Assembly: GCA_900095095.1 (NCBI GenBank)
Contig: FMBT01000361.1
Coordinates: 62,001-126,000, forward strand
Direction of reading: 5' to 3'
Origin: Fragilariopsis cylindrus CCMP1102
Lineage: Eukaryota; Bacillariophyta; Bacillariophyceae; Bacillariales; Bacillariaceae
Length of the DNA: 64,000 bases
Part shown: positions 50,156-61,144 of the stretch, one piece after another
Numbering within the stretch: position 1 is the first letter of the stretch
How the letters are laid out: each line of letters starts with the position of its first letter
Position numbers and translations under genes: made by a program
The notes under the pieces: generated by a model
What the model was told of the DNA's origin: nothing
Seen by the model: only the letters and a program-made list of their open reading frames with translations
Database searches by the model: none

Positions 50156-52943
50156 AAAAGCAGAGACGAACTCAACCAACCCCGCAATTACCACCCTCTC
50201 TCGATCTCTTATACATATTTCACTAATATCAATATATCTACCCCCACATAAAGTACTATTATTATTACATAATAAACACTGTTGTTACAAACCAAATAGC
50301 TATTTTTTGTTTTGTATTTATTGTCACACGCCCGAAGCACGGTTCAATATATCATGCCAAGTACCGATAGATTAGCTTGGTTGTATTATCACTTAGAAAC
50401 ACATGGAGTTGTCACGCTGTCTATCCATTACAACTACAATTAGTAGTGCGTGTGGTGTGTTATCTGATATCAGCCATGCATCATCAAGCTTTGTGTCTTC
50501 TTCCATTGTGCTTGACATTAAATATTATATCATTGTTGTGTAAACTCATATTTTCTTGTAAATAATTCCATCAAAAAATCTTCAACTTTTAAACAACAAT
50601 ATGCTCTGCTTCATTTCTGAATAACTTTTATTCTTTGTATCCTCAAACCTCCTGGTATTCAACACATGCTGCCATTTCCATAATTTGTTGAACACATGTA
50701 ATACTGTACAGCACAACTATTGCTGCTGTTGTTATTTTTGTCCTATAGTAAGGAACTTTACAACTCACAGACCTATAAGATTGAGCTGTTAGTATTCAAT
50801 GGTATATCATGAGTCTTTCCAGCTGTGGGGCATTGTTGTCTGTAGACATGATTGCCATCCAAAAGTAGAAACAATTACTACTGGTATTTCCCCTTTTTTC
50901 GGAAAGGTTACTTGGTGTGATGATGAGCTTAGCTGTAACAATAGTTTGGCATGTGACTATTTGATACAAAAGTAAAATAACACCACGCGATTTTTGTGTG
51001 GGAAAAAGCGGCAAATATACACATTGACTGTGGAATCTCTTTTAACACCCTAAAGGTAAAACCAAATAGACAATTCAATATTATACCTCCACAGAAAAAT
51101 CTTTCATGACCAGATTAAAACTCACAAACTTTCTGGACTTTTTTGTTAGTTTCACTAGGATTATTTCAACTTCTCTCCCTTGTAATTGTCATATCAGTGG
51201 GAGTGGAGTTCTAAAATGAATCCACACAATCTATATGCATGTGGAACACGGTGATTGAACAAAAGTAATTGACTATCCTCTTTCAAAGGAAAAGTGTGTG
51301 TGGAAACACTGATTCTTTTGACTGCACAAAGCGGAAAATTTCATGAATATATGATGTGGAATGACTATTGAGAGTTTGGCTTCTGGGTGAAGGGGAAGTA
51401 TGAATCAGTGTGAATGATCATGTCTAGGAATTTATTGGTAACCTTCCAGATAATATGAATGAGGACAAGCAAATAGCTGCTAAATAATATATATGTTTAA
51501 GACGAATGGAAATTCCATGTAAAGTCTTTTACGAGGAAGATTATCAAAGAAGTTTCGCATCCCTAAGAAGGAAGGCGTAATCTACACTATCATCATCTAC
51601 ATTCTTGTCCACCCGAGATTGGAAGAACCTAGCGAACATGAATTGCAAAAGTTAGGTCACCAAATGTAATGTCATACAAGCTACAGCATATTGCTATGAG
51701 GGTGGCGCTCGTGCTGTACATACATGCCGATAGAGCCATGCTAGCTGCTAGCATGTTTGTAATCGTAAGGAAAATGTATCTGCGCTCGACTGTCATGGTC
51801 GAACAAGACAAAAGTTTAATACGATCAGTTCAATGGAAACAGAGATTGTTACTGTTGGATAAAAACCTAAAAAATTATCATGGTTTCGATGCGCAGGAAG
51901 ATATTACGATTACAGGATATCCAAAATGCAATGCGGTCGAGAGCGAAGGAAGAATCTCAGCAGGGAAGAAGAGCACAAAACAAAAGTCGCATATTTCTAA
52001 TATTTTAGGAAATCAAATCCACATAGACTCAAATATCTGGCAGCAATGATATAGCAGCAAAAGATATGCTGGAGTAGCGAATTCAATGACATGCGTCATA
52101 CCGAACGCTCTAACGAAAAGGTGTTTCAAAATGTCAGAATTACGACCGTCAAATCTCACGAATTCAAGTACTTTGAACTATTCATAACGACCCCTCGTGC
52201 TACTTGTTGTCGACCCTCGGACAGCATCGCTGTAGTTTTTTATTGGTGAAAACAATCACAGCAGTCATTTACAAATCTCTATTTTGCATTTACTTCCTTT
52301 TCGTATTCGCGTTCGAAATCTAGCTAGTAGCTAGCTACAGTAGCTGTTGCAACTTCGCAAGACTAAGCAGATCGAATTAATAACGCACTTCGTGCCAAGT
52401 TGGTGCCGATGCGAATGGATCAGCTTTCTCGAATGAGATATTTTTTGTTTTGATTAGTTAGTGAAAACTATTTTATTTTCGTCCTTCAAATCCATTCGAT
52501 TGGATATCATTCTTAATTAATTTTGAACGCTGTAACATCTCTGGCACATCTTGCGTCTTAACAGTAGCTAAAAACTAGCTGGCTATCTCGTTGTACAATT
52601 TTGTGCTTAATAAAATAATTATTTTGTGGACATAAAATTTAAGCGAATAACCATGTGGTTGGGTTGTGCGCAGCCATAATCAATAATTACTTGAAGTAAG
52701 TACAAGCAATCGTGGACTTATTTGTCGCGCAAAAAAAGCCATACGTCAAGATTTCCTCACATTTTCGTCGAATGAAAAGCCGATTTGCGTTCACTCTATC
52801 ACACTCATCTATTCCGATTACAATATTACATGATATTTGTACGTGACAAAATCAACATTTCACTTTTCCCCTCACCTGTATCGCATAATAAACAACAACG
52901 AGACTTTCTAACAGGAATTAGATAAATAATCATAACAGAAACA
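50156..52943. other. Large intergenic region, 2.8 kb, no gene recognised
   Basis: AT-rich with scattered CTAGCTAG words (for example 52320-52345). One ORF of 126 codons (51669-52049, plus) has an even, non-repetitive composition but no motif, signal or neighbour support; it might be a remnant or a lineage-specific gene and is left uncalled. Confidence 0.5.
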
Positions 52944-54304
52944 ATGAACAAGATGATGATGATGAGATTCGATTGGTTTTTTGCTTTGGCACTTCTCGTT
53001 TCTTTGTACTTTCCTTTAGAGGCAGCCACGCGTGAGCTGCAACTGCAAGAGCAAGAAATAGGAACGGAAATATGCTATTGTGCACCAAATTCATACGAAT
53101 TCACACTGGACTTCTTTCTCACGTGCCCTCCTGTCAACATTACATTGGGTGATGCAGTTGCTGCAACAACTTGTATGGTTAGTCCATTTGGAGATCCTGA
53201 AGTTTCCGATCTTGTCCCCGTATCTGTCCAATCAATCGACATCCTCGAGTTGAACCAGAACCTACAGGTTATTGTCCAAGAAAATATTGGAGGAGACTTT
53301 ATAGATGGAGACACTTTTTCATACATTTCTTACGCTGCTATCCCTGGAATGATCGTGAATCCAGAGGATCTTCCAAGAGCCATTCAATTGAATATTGTTG
53401 GCCTAAACAAGGATGGAGAGGAAATTATCAATGTGTACCTAATCACCTTCACAAATGCTTGTGGGGCCTATCCTGTTCTATCAGAAGGACAATTTGCTGG
53501 CTGGACTCGTTTTGTAAGTATTTTTTACATTGCTAAAGAATGTGGATTATCATATCTAGTGTTGATTTCATGATGACCATCCATGTGTAATAAATAATGA
53601 TGACATTCAAAATAAGGATCTCACTCTCTATTTGCCTTCTATAATACTGATTCTTTTGCAGTCGGACTTGGGACCACCTGATCAAGAGTACTGTCCCGCT
53701 GCACCATCTACCACTACCCTCCCACTCCCGCCCAACACTTCCTCCGACTCCAATGATGTCGATGTCAATGTCTATGAATATGGATATGAACTTCAAATCT
53801 CTTACACTTGAAGATTCTTTTTCAATTGGAGATTACCTGGACGGAACGATAGATGTTATGGAAGGTAGGGATTCTTCTCCTGAGTTTGGATATAAGGGCG
53901 GTAAGGGCGGTAAGGGCGAAAAGTCTGGGAAACCAGATTTTGGCGGTAAGGGCGGTAAGGGTGGTAAGGGCGAAAAGTCTGGGAAACCAGATTTTAAGGG
54001 CGGTAAGGGCGGTAAGGGCGGTAAGTCTGGGAAACCAGATTTTGGAACGAAACAGGAAAAAAGCGAAACGAAGAAGGAAAAAACGAAACTCCAAAAGTCT
54101 GAGAAAGATGCCACAAAAGGCGGTAAGGGCGGTGAGGGCGGTAAGGGCGGTAAGGGCGAAAAGTCTGGAAAATCAGATTTTGAAACGAAAAAAGGAAAAA
54201 ACGAAACGAAACAAGAAAAAAACGAAACGAAGAAGGAAAAAACGAAACTCCAAAAGTCTGAGAAAGATGCCACAAAGTCTGAGAAAAAGCGCCTGAGAAT
54301 ATAA
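52944..54304 (+). CDS. Secreted Cys-domain protein A with MSMS stretch and pentalysine repeats
   Basis: Exon 1 is 52944-53513: signal peptide (MRFDWFFALALLVSLYFPLEA) and a domain of about 160 residues with CYC, a Cys-Pro-Pro-Val-Asn motif, SPFGDPE, ITFTNACGAYP and GWTRF at the phase-0 donor. The intron is 53514-53661. Exon 2 starts SDLGPPDQEYCPAAPS, then a Pro/Thr linker. The frame then changes by +1 (one extra or two missing bases) near 53700-53745 into MMSMSMSMNMDM, an acidic patch, and a Lys/Gly tail with repeats of KGGKGGKGEKSGKPDF. In three repeats K occurs five times at every third residue, the pentalysine cluster known from diatom silaffins. A silica-, wall- or matrix-associated role is inferred. 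Tandem paralogue of protein B. Confidence 0.75.
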
Positions 54305-54797
54305 GTAATCATTTCACCAACTCAAGAGAAGTTGCCAATCAAAGGGATGGGTTATCGACCCATGCCATTGCATTTTTACCTGATCTTTGTTGCGCACTTG
54401 TACGTGATGTCTTGGATATCTATAAATAAAACTGTAGTCTTGATTGTACCATTAATAAAATAAATAGATAAGTAAATTATAATAATGATTACTATTATTA
54501 TTATTCGTCAAAGATACTGAATGAATCGAATCATACTTTTGAAAAGTTCTCCCATCCCATTCCATTATGACTGTAGTTGAAAGACCTTTTTACTCCGTGA
54601 CAAGGATTATACTAGCTACTACCGAATTACTGGTATATCGACGTTGTTTTCTATCGTTCAATGTTCAATGTACATACCGAGAGCAACTTTTCCCCCCTGA
54701 CGGATTATCATAATTCTGGATTGATTAATAGTAATCGGACTTGTATTCTTTGTCTAACTTTCAGTCTCCACCTCGCGTGCGCAACCAACATTAACAT

Positions 54798-54860
54798 GAT
54801 ATATAATAATAATAATATATATATATAATATATATTATATATATATATATATATAATATC
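54798..54860. repeat. (TA)n/AAT-rich palindromic tract
   Basis: Runs of ATATAT and TAATAA that are almost self-complementary over about 60 nt. Simple sequence; may be unstable. Confidence 0.9.
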
Positions 54861-55053
54861 ACAATACCTTACACAATATATAATGGTCGCTGGACAACCA
54901 TACAGTCATGTGGTGACCTACCTAATACTATTATCAACAGCGCAAATTGTTGATACCAAAGAGCAAGAATCATTCAGAAGGAAACAACAACAGACAGGTT
55001 ATTTTGGGGAAGGAATTTCTGCTATTTTTGGATTGCATGCAATAATACTCAAT

Positions 55054-55079
55054 GAATTGATCTTCTGAAAGATCAATTC
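55054..55079. other. Perfect 11-bp hairpin, 4-nt loop
   Basis: GAATTGATCTT at 55054-55064 pairs with AAGATCAATTC at 55069-55079 around a CTGA loop. No T-tract or gene end nearby explains it. Confidence 0.8.
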
Positions 55080-55745
55080 TGCAATGACTATGATAGGAAA
55101 ATGATTTTCTCTGTCTAACAATCTCCGTGGTGTAATAGTATAATAGCAAATACTACTAGCTAGCTAAGAGTTGTAACTCTACTGTACTGTACTAGCTTAG
55201 CTCACCGCGCTTCTGAATTTTTGGAGTAGCTACGATGTGTCCGTTGAAACTGTGTTTGTATCTGAAGTCGTGACTCACTGGTTCACGATGCTGTATTATT
55301 TATGTGTATGCTGAATATTTTTCTTTTATTAAAAAAACTTTTGAATTTCAGGTTTTTTCGTGACACTGAAAAACCAAAATTTCATCATGAACGTATTTAT
55401 CCCCGCTGAAGTCGAAATTTTTGGTCAGTTGATTCCTAACCAACGTTTGAATAGATGTCAAAAATTGGCTCTAATACCATGACAACTCGATGGAGTAGAC
55501 ATCGCAATTTATGTTAACTGCCGAAGTTGTTTATTCTAAGGAAACATGCAGTTCTCACTGTACAGTAGAATTAATCTCGTAAAATATGAACATTATTTCT
55601 TTCAAAAGTGGCTCTCACTGGAATAGAACTAAGTTAACCTCGTAGTATTATCTGTCAAATAACAGGCCCTGTTCATAGTTTAAGAAAAATCTTCTTAAAC
55701 GCATCAACACGAAACGACCATAACATAATTGATTTCTCTGTCGTC

Positions 55746-57108
55746 ATGAAGAAAATCTTGTCAATACCATTCGCAACGTTGTTTCTATTCTCGTTAGTTT
55801 CAAGAGGGCAAGAGATTGATTTAGGTCCAGAGATCGGTACAGAACTTTGTTCCTGTTCTCCTAGTACTTATGAGTTTACCCTTGATTTCGATCTATCCTG
55901 CCCACCAGTCAATATTACAATCGGCAATGCCGTTGAAGCCACTTCATGTCTAACTAGTCCCTTCGGAGATCCTGATATTACGGATCTCGTCCCGGTTGCT
56001 GTAACACGTATCAATATATTAGAGATGGGACAAGAACTAATGGTAGTATCTCAGACAGACATAGATGAAGAGCTATTAGACGGAGATACCGTCACGTATT
56101 CTTCCATTGCTGCGGATCCTAACAGTATCACTAATACCAAAGACGTTCCAAGAGCAATACAAATAAACCTAGAAGGAAAAAATAAATTGGACCAAAAAAT
56201 CATCAATGTGTTCATTATTACGTTCACAAACGGGTGCGGTAGCCACCCAGCATTCGAAGAAGGACAATCTGCTGGTTGGATGCGATTTGTAAGTAAAGCA
56301 GTAGTAGCAGCAGCAGCAGCAGCAGTAATTGCACCCAATCATTTGTTTTATCAGCTACGAAATGGAAAGCATTTTTCTCTTCGCTATACTACTGTTGCAA
56401 TAGTATGGATGATCCAGGAATGCATCAACTAACTGTACCTTTTAATACCCATTTGCTTCTTTCATTATTTCTACTGTAACACTGTAACATTGTGTGTATA
56501 TTTAGACTGGCATTGGATCAGCTTCGAATGAACTTTGTGCAGCTGCACCGAGTCCAACGATGTCACCTATTTCACTTGCTCCTCCCGCTCCTGGTACAGA
56601 TACCACGGTACCGACGCTGGCCCTAAAAAATACCACTGATAGCCCGACAACATCGAAGCCTAGCTCCGGAACGTTTGTTCCTGCTGTGGAAATCCCAACC
56701 GACCCTTTCGCAACAATATCTATGAGTATGTCTATGAGTATGTCTTTGGATATTCTCCAATTCGACTTGGAAGACGCCATCCGTCCCAATTCGCGTGAGT
56801 TTGGAGGTTGGAAGGCTCTACGCAATACTAGGACGAAAGATGGAAAAAAGGGAGATAAGAGAGATGGTAAGAGCGGCAAGGATTCTAAAATCGGAGGAGA
56901 CAACAGTAAGACTACGAAGGAGAAAAATTCTAAGACGTTGAAAGGATTGAAGGGAAAAGGTGATGACGATGATGATAATAAAAACAGCAAGGGAGATAAG
57001 AAGTCTTCCAAAGTTGAAAAGGCTTTGAAAGGAGAGCATGATGAGAAAGACAAAGCGTCCAATGTGACAGGAAAATTAGGAGGAAAACTACGCCGTGGCA
57101 ATACATAG
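55746..57108 (+). CDS. Secreted Cys-domain protein B with MSMS stretch and Lys-rich tail
   Basis: Exons 55746-56288 and 56506-57108 (intron 217 nt), 381 residues, frame intact. Signal peptide MKKILSIPFATLFLFSLVSRG. The Cys domain matches protein A closely: GTELCSCSPSTYEFTLDF, SCPPVNITIGNAVEATSCLTSPFGDPD, PRAIQINLEGKNK, ITFTNGCGSHP, GWMRF, and ELCAAAPS after the intron, so six Cys are shared. The phase-0 intron lies at the same residue. The second exon has a Pro/Thr/Ser linker, SMSMSMSMS, the acidic LDILQFDLEDAI and a Lys/Asp/Gly tail (KKGDKRDGKSGKDSK, then more). The tail lacks the regular glycine repeats of protein A. A secreted or cell-wall role is inferred. Confidence 0.82.
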
Positions 57109-57138
57109 TTCTGATCGGTACTGAAGCTTTATATATCT

Positions 57139-57171
57139 ACGACCTACGACTATTCACTCGTCGTAGGTCGT
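57139..57171. other. Perfect 12-bp hairpin in 3'UTR of gene B
   Basis: ACGACCTACGAC (57139-57150) pairs with GTCGTAGGTCGT (57160-57171) around a 9-nt loop, about 30 nt after the stop codon, followed by TTTT. It could be a 3'-end processing or stability element. Pairing is read directly; role is inferred. Confidence 0.7.
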
Positions 57172-57403
57172 GTTTTCTCAGTTAGATTGTGTCGCACGGT
57201 AAACGGGTGTTACTATTTCCATTCCTCGTACCACCAACTTGCGAAAGTCATGAACCTTAAGCTATTGAATACATGATACTATTCAGCTAAGAACTGTTTT
57301 TTCTTTAATTTTATTTAAGGAAATCATAAGACAATTGATTTATAACACAAATACTTCAATTCCTAATTATTATTATTACAAATTTAAAGTGTACTGTTAG
57401 TAA

Positions 57404-58407
57404 CTATTGGTACATACGCTTTCCAGAGATACATATAATGAAAACATCAGGACTTTTGTTGGTACTGTCCGGTAATCTTCGTTCGACTCGGGTAAATAAT
57501 TCATTCATATATGATTCAAACCGATCGATAACACCCGATAAACGTTCTCTACAGGCAAGATAAATTATTGTTTTTTCATGAGACAAATCACATATTGTCT
57601 TTGCCAAAGCAGCGGAATCGTATATACCAGAAACAACATCCGCTGCTAATATAACATCGTAGGTTTCATTCACAGGTTTGCCCCATTCCAGTACACTGTG
57701 TGTTGCATTCGTACAAGATTTACAATTCTTTTCCAATAAAGGTTGGAGTAAAGGCATATCTGTTAAATGTACTTTTGATGATGGGTACGACCGTGCAATC
57801 ATCAATGATGTTACACCCGTCCCAGCACCAAGCTCGATAACTCTATGTTGTCGTGATGTTGGAAATAACCATTCCTTTTCTCGCTCTTCCATTCGTAGAA
57901 CACTTTGCGCCAGGATGAAACCAGCATCCCAAATGAAGCCACCTTTTCCAAGACGACGATCTTGTTCAATTATAAGATGAGATTGTTGTTGTTGGCTTTT
58001 AGTAATGCTACTGTTATTATTATTGTTATTGTTGCTATTGTTGTTGCTGTCGATGTCGTCACCACTGGCATCATCAATAGTCCCAAAATCTACGTATTGG
58101 AAATTCACATGTTTGTAATCATCGTAAATACCTCCTTGGTTTTTAGATACTTCTTATAGCACAAAGTGTTACTGTTTTCGACAATACTACTACTAATGCT
58201 GCTGCTGCTGCTGCTGCTGCTGCTCCCTTCCTTATCGTCATTATCGACCTGTTGTTGCTGTTGTCGCAATTCTTCGTCTTCTCGCTCTAATTGTCGTAGT
58301 TTACGGAGCATCTCTCCTCTTCGAAATAATTCTTCGCACGCATCGTAATTGTCGTGATCGTTGTCGTTTTCGTCATCTACTACGTCGTGAGAATTCGGTG
58401 CAATCAT
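57404..58407 (-). CDS. Protein-lysine methyltransferase-like (METTL21/EFM family), one frame break
   Basis: ATG at 58407. The N-terminus is charged and coiled (FRRGEMLRKLRQLEREDEELRQQQQQ), followed by a Ser run. The catalytic part has GKGGFIWDAGFILAQSVL, motif I VIELGAGTGVTSLMIA, HLTDMP, LEWGKP, and DVILAADVVSGIYD, the acidic post-motif of Rossmann-type lysine methyltransferases (METTL21, EFM). Substrate unknown; relatives modify chaperones or elongation factors. The frame breaks near 58120-58130: KYLKTKE continues as GIYDDYKHVNFQYVDFG in the next frame, equal to one missing base in the GGAGG run. An Asn/Ser insertion lies just before the catalytic domain. Divergent from the region beyond 58408. 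Confidence 0.8.
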
Positions 58408-59793
58408 CGTTTCTGATGTTGTTTCTTATCGACCGTTGATTATTACTTGTAAGTATAATAATAATGATATTAATCAAATCTAAATAATAATGAAACAAAG
58501 AAGCTAAAGAATTCTCGAGTGATAGTTCGGAGCAAAGACGTTGCAGATACTAGCCTCTTTTGTGTACTATTGTTATACTGCAGTAAGGGCCAAATTATCT
58601 TTCAGCAGTGCCGCTTTTGTGACGAGAAAGCAAAAGAAGAAAGAAGGCAAAAAAATGCCGAAAAAATAAAAAACAAGAAATTGTTTGACTGGCTAAAGGA
58701 TAGTCTTAATTGCAAAGAGATAATTGAAGTCAAGCAAACACAGATAATTCTAGTTCTTTTTTGGTTTTTTTCACCTCATAATCAAAACTCTGATGGCAAG
58801 CAAACACGGTAATTTTTTGATAATTCCGGTAGTAGTACATTTAATAACAAGCTACTATATATTATATTATTTTATATAATATAATATAATAATATTATAA
58901 TATGATCGTCTAGAAGAAATGTTCATCAAATTGCAGTTGTTTGTGGTTGGTGCTATCAGAAAATCATGCAACTTTTGAGTGGGTGTTATTCTAAGATCAA
59001 GTTTATGTTTCCGTCTTTTCTCACAGTGTTGTAGCTTGTTTTATTGTGTTCCCTTCACTTTTTCTGAACTGTACGTAGTTCCTGGCTATGGCCCTCATTA
59101 ATGGCTGTCAAATATTCATCACATTCCTGGAGATAGTAATCTGCCATCCTCCTCTATTCGGGCTTGCAAGCGTGTATAATGATTTTATCAGGGCTAGTTC
59201 CCATGTGGGCTTGGCTTGCAGCTACTTGTTGATTCTTTTACTACTGCAGAGCTGTGATCCATGGTCTTGTGGGCCTGTAATCGCCTGTTTGTTGCTTTTA
59301 AATCTTGATTTGGGATCTCATGGGCTTGGGACCAGTATTTGTTGATTATTCTTGTCTGTGTTGTTCTCTACAGTACTACTAAAGAGTGATAGCGGAACGT
59401 CGTATTCTGACAACGGATGAAGATATCAATGAACAGAAAGGAGAAGTAGATATCAACATTAAAAACGAAGACGACAACGACAACGACAACACAACGATCA
59501 CTGCGATTTATAGTGGACATTGAGTATACACCGTTAGTTGAAGAATTGGATGACAAAAAAATTCCTTAAGTAAATGACAACATGGGCTATGCATTTTTTT
59601 TGTAAATGGCAACATATACTGGATGAAAAGCTATGACCGTCGGTCGATCCATCTAAATTCTTTCTTAAAAACGACAGATAATAGTAAATACATGTAATAT
59701 AGATATATATATATACATAAGTATTGTACTGGTAGAACGAATAATTCTACACTCTATGTATTAAGAATGTTTGCGTATTCGTTGCTTATTTTA
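58408..59793. other. Intergenic, 1.4 kb, no gene recognised
   Basis: Contains AT-palindromic DNA at 58850-58905 and short ORFs. A coding-looking run at about 59385-59522 (plus strand: AERRILTTDEDINEQKGEVD then an Asp/Asn run) could be a last exon of an unseen gene, but nothing supports it further. ORF 59088-59345 is hydrophobic and shows two similar ATGGGCTTGG-type passages. Confidence 0.45.
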
Positions 59794-61144
59794 TTACGCT
59801 GTGTACGTTTTTGATACCACCTGCCGGACGTCTCCGTATGATAACAGATCATTTATGTCGCATTTGCTACCAAGAAAGACGCAAACTCGGTCGTGCAATC
59901 CCACGGGTGGTATGTCGAGGAGGTCCATTGTGCCGTCGCTTCCTTCCCGCCCGCAGCTTTAACTAAGAATGCAAGTGGCGCAGCTTCATAGAGCAATCTC
60001 AAATGTTTTCTTGGATTACCCGCCCAACCTCCTAGTAACAATGTCCGATGGAAATCGGCACACAAACTGCACACATAACGAGATGAATACCTTGTTCCTG
60101 TCGTTGTTTGACCTAGTTTGGCGTGTTTGATCCATTGTTTCATAGGGTGGACCAATCATTTTCTCTAGCCTCGTTTAACGAATAGTATGGTCCGTGGTCG
60201 GACAAATGATGCGTTCCCGAGAAAGTAAAAACGCATCTTCGGCTAACACCACCACGTCACAATTCTCGTCGTCGTCGTCTTCTTCGTCCGTGACTGCCGA
60301 TGCTGTCATCGAAATTTTCGAAAAAGGAGACTGCTGCAAGCGATTGGGATCTAGTGTAAATCCGACGACATCATTCCCAAAGGAAATAACAAGTTCCGTA
60401 GACGACGAATATAGAGCGTATCCCGCCGCAACCAAACTCGATCCCGGTTTGGAAAATGGTCTTGTTTCTTCTCTTTCCGTGTGGTTGCTTGTTCGTTGTG
60501 TTCGCAAGTATACGGTGCTATTCCGAAAATTGATCCTGTTGGGAGATTAACATCTAAATTCGACGAACCGTCAAGCGGATCAAAGGCAATTTCGTAAAAA
60601 CGTGCGTCTTCTTCGTTTTTTTCAGATGATCTATCAGCATTATTGTTGGAATCATCAGAATAACTATTGTTCTCATCAACCCCAGCATCATTTACATACA
60701 AGTCTAGATTTTTGTGCCCAAAAATTACATTCTCTTCTTCTTCGGACGCCATCGCAGCAACAAATGGTCGCAGATTCCGAATGAAAATATCATTGGCGAT
60801 TAAATCCATTTCCTTTTGCTTTTCTCCCTGGACGTTTACGGTACTAATAGAGCCTTTGTATTGTCGAGAGCGTGGGTGGTCAACCGATATGATATTTCCG
60901 CACAACTTCGAGCAACACTTACCATTACATCGCGTAGATCAGAATCGATTGTGCCCTTACGATTTTCGTCATCAATATATTGTCTAAAAGATATAGCTGT
61001 CAAAGACGACGCCGTCGATGAGACACGATCGAGATGATAACGGTGCCGATGATGGATGTGATGTCTCTCAACATGGAACGCGTCGATGACATTTTGTCCG
61101 AGCGAAAGAAAACATCGTAGAAGGAGGCAGGTAAGAGAAACCAA
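59794..61144 (-). CDS. Fructose-1,6-bisphosphatase, frame broken about five times
   Basis: The stop is at 59796-59794. Reading toward lower coordinates: a signal-peptide-like hydrophobic stretch and [10 protein letters not shown] (possible plastid motif AF), [55 protein letters not shown] (metal and phosphate site), [72 protein letters not shown] and a C-terminus [19 protein letters not shown]. This is FBPase of the Calvin cycle or gluconeogenesis. Frame changes near 60860, 60500, 60210, 60140 and 59960 each equal one missing base. No in-frame ATG precedes the hydrophobic start, so an upstream exon or another slip is likely. Many breaks could mean a pseudogene, but active-site sequence is well kept. 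Confidence 0.82.

Larger units (their letters stand above)
54305..55745. other. Intergenic between the tandem secreted genes
   Basis: Contains a TA-rich palindromic run (54798-54860) and a perfect hairpin at 55054-55079. A 61-codon ORF (54883-55068) has no recognisable feature. Sequence before gene B includes AT-rich promoter DNA. No third copy of the family was found here. Confidence 0.55.

Noticed and set aside
51669-52049. 126-codon ORF in a gene desert
   Set aside because: No motif, signal peptide, splice support or neighbour context; kept only as a note.
53833-54312. Pro/Phe-rich minus-strand ORF
   Set aside because: Antisense of the Lys/Gly repeat tail of secreted protein A.
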